A program made the translations under genes and the position numbers. A stretch of 61,540 nt of DNA, from positions 1-61,540 of the forward strand of contig JAFRCD010000003.1 in the NCBI GenBank assembly GCA_017404555.1, given 5' to 3'. Under the pieces are notes generated by a model. That model saw only the letters and a list, made by a program, of their open reading frames with translations, did not search any database and was not told the DNA's origin. Below are positions 60,460 to 61,540 of this stretch, one piece after another (position 1 is the first letter of the stretch; the number at the start of each line of letters is the position of its first letter). This stretch comes from Bacilli bacterium. GTDB lineage: Bacteria; Bacillota_I; Bacilli_A; RF39; UBA660.

Positions 60460-61006
60460 TTATCAGAAAAGATTGATGTATCCAATCAATATTAAGAAAA
60501 AAGACTTAAAAATGGCCAAGTACTTAGTTACTCAATATGGAGGCCCTAATGGGGAATTAAATGCAGCTTTAAGATATTTAAACCAACGCTATACCATGCC
60601 TGATAATAAAGGAAAAGCTCTTCTCAACGATATTGGTACTGAAGAATTATCTCATGTAGAAATGCTTCAAACAATGATCTATCAACTTACTAAAGATGCT
60701 AGTGTTGAAGAATTAATTAAAGCTGGTATTGGTTCCAACTATACTGAACATGGTATGAGTTTCTTCCCTACTGATTCTTTTGGGGTACCCTACCAAGCTA
60801 CTTTTGAATCAACTGGGGATGTTTTAGCAGACTTATATGAGGATATGGCTGCTGAACAAAAAGCTCGTACTGTCTATGAAAACTTAATTGATATGACCAA
60901 TGATCCTGATATTTTAGGACCTCTTCTATGGCTAAGACAACGAGAAATAGTGCACTTTAATTTATTTAAAGAATTATTAGAACATTATAAAAGTAATCTA
61001 AAATGA
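60452..61006 (+). CDS. cotJC: CotJC, manganese-catalase-type spore coat protein
   Basis: The 184-aa product is a Mn-catalase family ferritin-like protein. Metal ligands are visible: Glu in GGPNGELNAALRYLNQR, E-x2-H in TEELSHVEMLQT, a further Glu in DMAAEQKARTVYE, and E-x3-H in RQREIVHFNLFKEL. It probably decomposes hydrogen peroxide at the spore surface. Ribosome site GGGGAGG lies in the preceding gene. The stop is TGA. B. subtilis CotJC is 189 aa. Confidence 0.94.
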   Translation: MFSYQKRLMYPINIKKKDLKMAKYLVTQYGGPNGELNAALRYLNQRYTMPDNKGKALLNDIGTEELSHVEMLQTMIYQLTKDASVEELIKAGIGSNYTEHGMSFFPTDSFGVPYQATFESTGDVLADLYEDMAAEQKARTVYENLIDMTNDPDILGPLLWLRQREIVHFNLFKELLEHYKSNLK

Positions 61007-61018
61007 TTGCTTTTTTAG
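60989..61018 (+). terminator. Terminator of the cotJ operon
   Basis: AAAAGTAATC pairs with GATTGCTTTT (one U-G) around the cotJC stop, six-base loop, then TTTTTT. Confidence 0.75.
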
Positions 61019-61053
61019 TATCATTTTGATAAAATAAGTAATGTAATTTATAT

Positions 61054-61130
61054 GGCGGCGTTGGTGAAGTGGTTAACACACTGGTTTGTGGCACCAGCAT
61101 GCATGAGTTCGATCCTCATACGCCGCCCCA
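61054..61130 (+). tRNA. tRNA-His (GTG anticodon)
   Basis: A full cloverleaf can be drawn. The anticodon stem CTGGT/ACCAG (61081-61085 with 61093-61097) holds the loop TTGTGGC with anticodon GTG at 61088-61090. The acceptor stem pairs 61055-61061 with 61120-61126, and the extra G at 61054 (G-1, the identity element for histidyl-tRNA synthetase) pairs with C73 at 61127. CCA is encoded at 61128-61130. Confidence 0.97.
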
Positions 61131-61219
61131 GTTTAAAATGAAAAGATTCTTTTTAAAAGATTCTTTTTTTTTAATAAAATGTTATAATAGTATATATTAA
61201 TAAAAATAAGGAGAATTAT

Positions 61220-61540
61220 ATGAATTATAAGAAAATAGTAGTTGCTGGTGGCGGTGTTTTAGGAAGTCAAATTGCTTTTCAATCAGCTTATTGTGGATAC
61301 GATGTAACAATATGGTTAAGAAGTGAAGATAGTAAAACAAGAACACAACCTAAGCTAGATGCATTAAAAAAAGATTATATTAAAACCATTGAGTCTTTAA
61401 ATCCTCATGATGAGAACAGTTGGGCAAGAGGAATATCTGATATTGATAGTTTTAATAAAGAAGAGTGTTTAAAAAAAGTTGATTTTGCCTATAACGATAT
61501 TAAATTAGAAGTTGATATGAAAGAAGCAGTGAAAGATGCA
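61220..61540 (+). CDS. 3-hydroxyacyl-CoA dehydrogenase family protein, cut by the window edge
   Basis: I translated this frame by hand: an ATG at 61220, eight bases after AAGGAG, opens 107 codons that run off the window. The N-terminus is a Rossmann NAD-binding fold (KKIVVAGGGVLGSQIAFQSA) with GxGxxG-type glycines followed by YCGYDVTIWLRSED, as in 3-hydroxyacyl/3-hydroxybutyryl-CoA dehydrogenases. The substrate cannot be told from this part. An extended -10 (TGTTATAAT) lies upstream, after the tRNA. Confidence 0.8.
   Translation, partial: MNYKKIVVAGGGVLGSQIAFQSAYCGYDVTIWLRSEDSKTRTQPKLDALKKDYIKTIESLNPHDENSWARGISDIDSFNKEECLKKVDFAYNDIKLEVDMKEAVKDA

Noticed and set aside
61131-61180. A terminator after tRNA-His
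   Set aside because: AAAAGATTCTTTT occurs as a direct repeat; the possible stem (TCTTTT/AAAAGA) is short and AT-only, so I cannot support it firmly.
1-61540. Mollicute genetic code (TGA as Trp)
   Set aside because: rlmN, ftsY and cotJC end at TGA exactly where their families end, and Trp is written TGG throughout.

Overview
The window is very AT-rich DNA from a low-GC Firmicute of the class Bacilli. I would guess an uncultured gut lineage near Erysipelotrichales/RF39; that placement is inference. Three observations support Bacilli. First, the gene blocks match orders known from Bacillus subtilis: rlmN-prpC-prkC-rsgA-rpe; ftsY-ylxM; rodZ(ymfM)-pgsA-recA; rnpB-gpsB, recU-ponA and nth-dnaD with cca nearby; der with spoIVA and hup nearby. 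Second, the genetic code is the standard one: TGA is a genuine stop (rlmN, ftsY, cotJC), so this is not a code-4 mollicute. Third, the organism carries endospore genes: spoIVA, a spoVIF-like gene, cotJAB (fused) with cotJC, a CotF-like pair and a probable divergent SASP. Most genes lie on the minus strand in short operons, with strong GGAGG-type ribosome sites and hairpin/T-run terminators whose stem often contains the stop codon.

Layout. 1-10.4 kb: a truncated membrane protein, tex, a secreted 3D-domain protein, a proline-rich membrane protein, the rpe/rsgA/prkC/prpC/rlmN operon and an isolated RhuM-Fic hybrid. 10.4-17.8 kb: ylxM-ftsY and a giant BspA-type (DUF285) surface protein. 17.8-24.7 kb: rnjA, an unknown cytosolic gene and a giant surface protein built from nine Spy0128/FctA-like modules. 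24.7-31.3 kb: phosphoketolase, a diacylglycerol/undecaprenol kinase with a PAP2 phosphatase, RNase Y, the CotF-like pair and a small anchored surface protein. 31.3-42.1 kb: murE, recA (with LexA box), pgsA, a rodZ-like gene that seems to start at CTG, rnpB, gpsB, recU-PBP1A, nth, dnaD, cca. 42.1-48.7 kb: a pilin-like surface protein, HU, two membrane proteins, der, a 63-aa gene, spoVIF, spoIVA. 48.7-55.5 kb: ysxC, nrnA, ackA and a second BspA-type protein. 55.7-61.5 kb: SASP candidate, thiI, a membrane thioredoxin-like protein, gpmA, a SWIM-type zinc protein, the cotJ operon, tRNA-His and a truncated 3-hydroxyacyl-CoA dehydrogenase.

How the genes work together. (i) Cell envelope: MurE, PBP1A, GpsB, PrkC/PrpC, PgsA, UdpK/DgkA, PAP2 and a RodZ-like protein cover wall and membrane synthesis and its signalling. 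(ii) RNA metabolism: RNase J, RNase Y, RNase P RNA, NrnA, RlmN, Cca, ThiI. (iii) Energy: Rpe, phosphoketolase and acetate kinase together can turn pentose phosphate into acetate plus ATP. (iv) Surface display: five secreted proteins end in related C-terminal membrane anchors, two of them BspA paralogues with the same promoter hexamers and closely similar terminators.

The most unusual signals are: the invariant Glu-to-Gln change at the isopeptide catalytic position in all nine modules of one giant surface protein and in both BspA C-terminal modules; the cassette structure of the BspA pair; the SASP candidate and CotF pair with sigma-G-like promoters; the CotJA-CotJB fusion; the CTG start of the rodZ-like gene; and a hairpin predicted at the very 5' end of the RNase Y mRNA.
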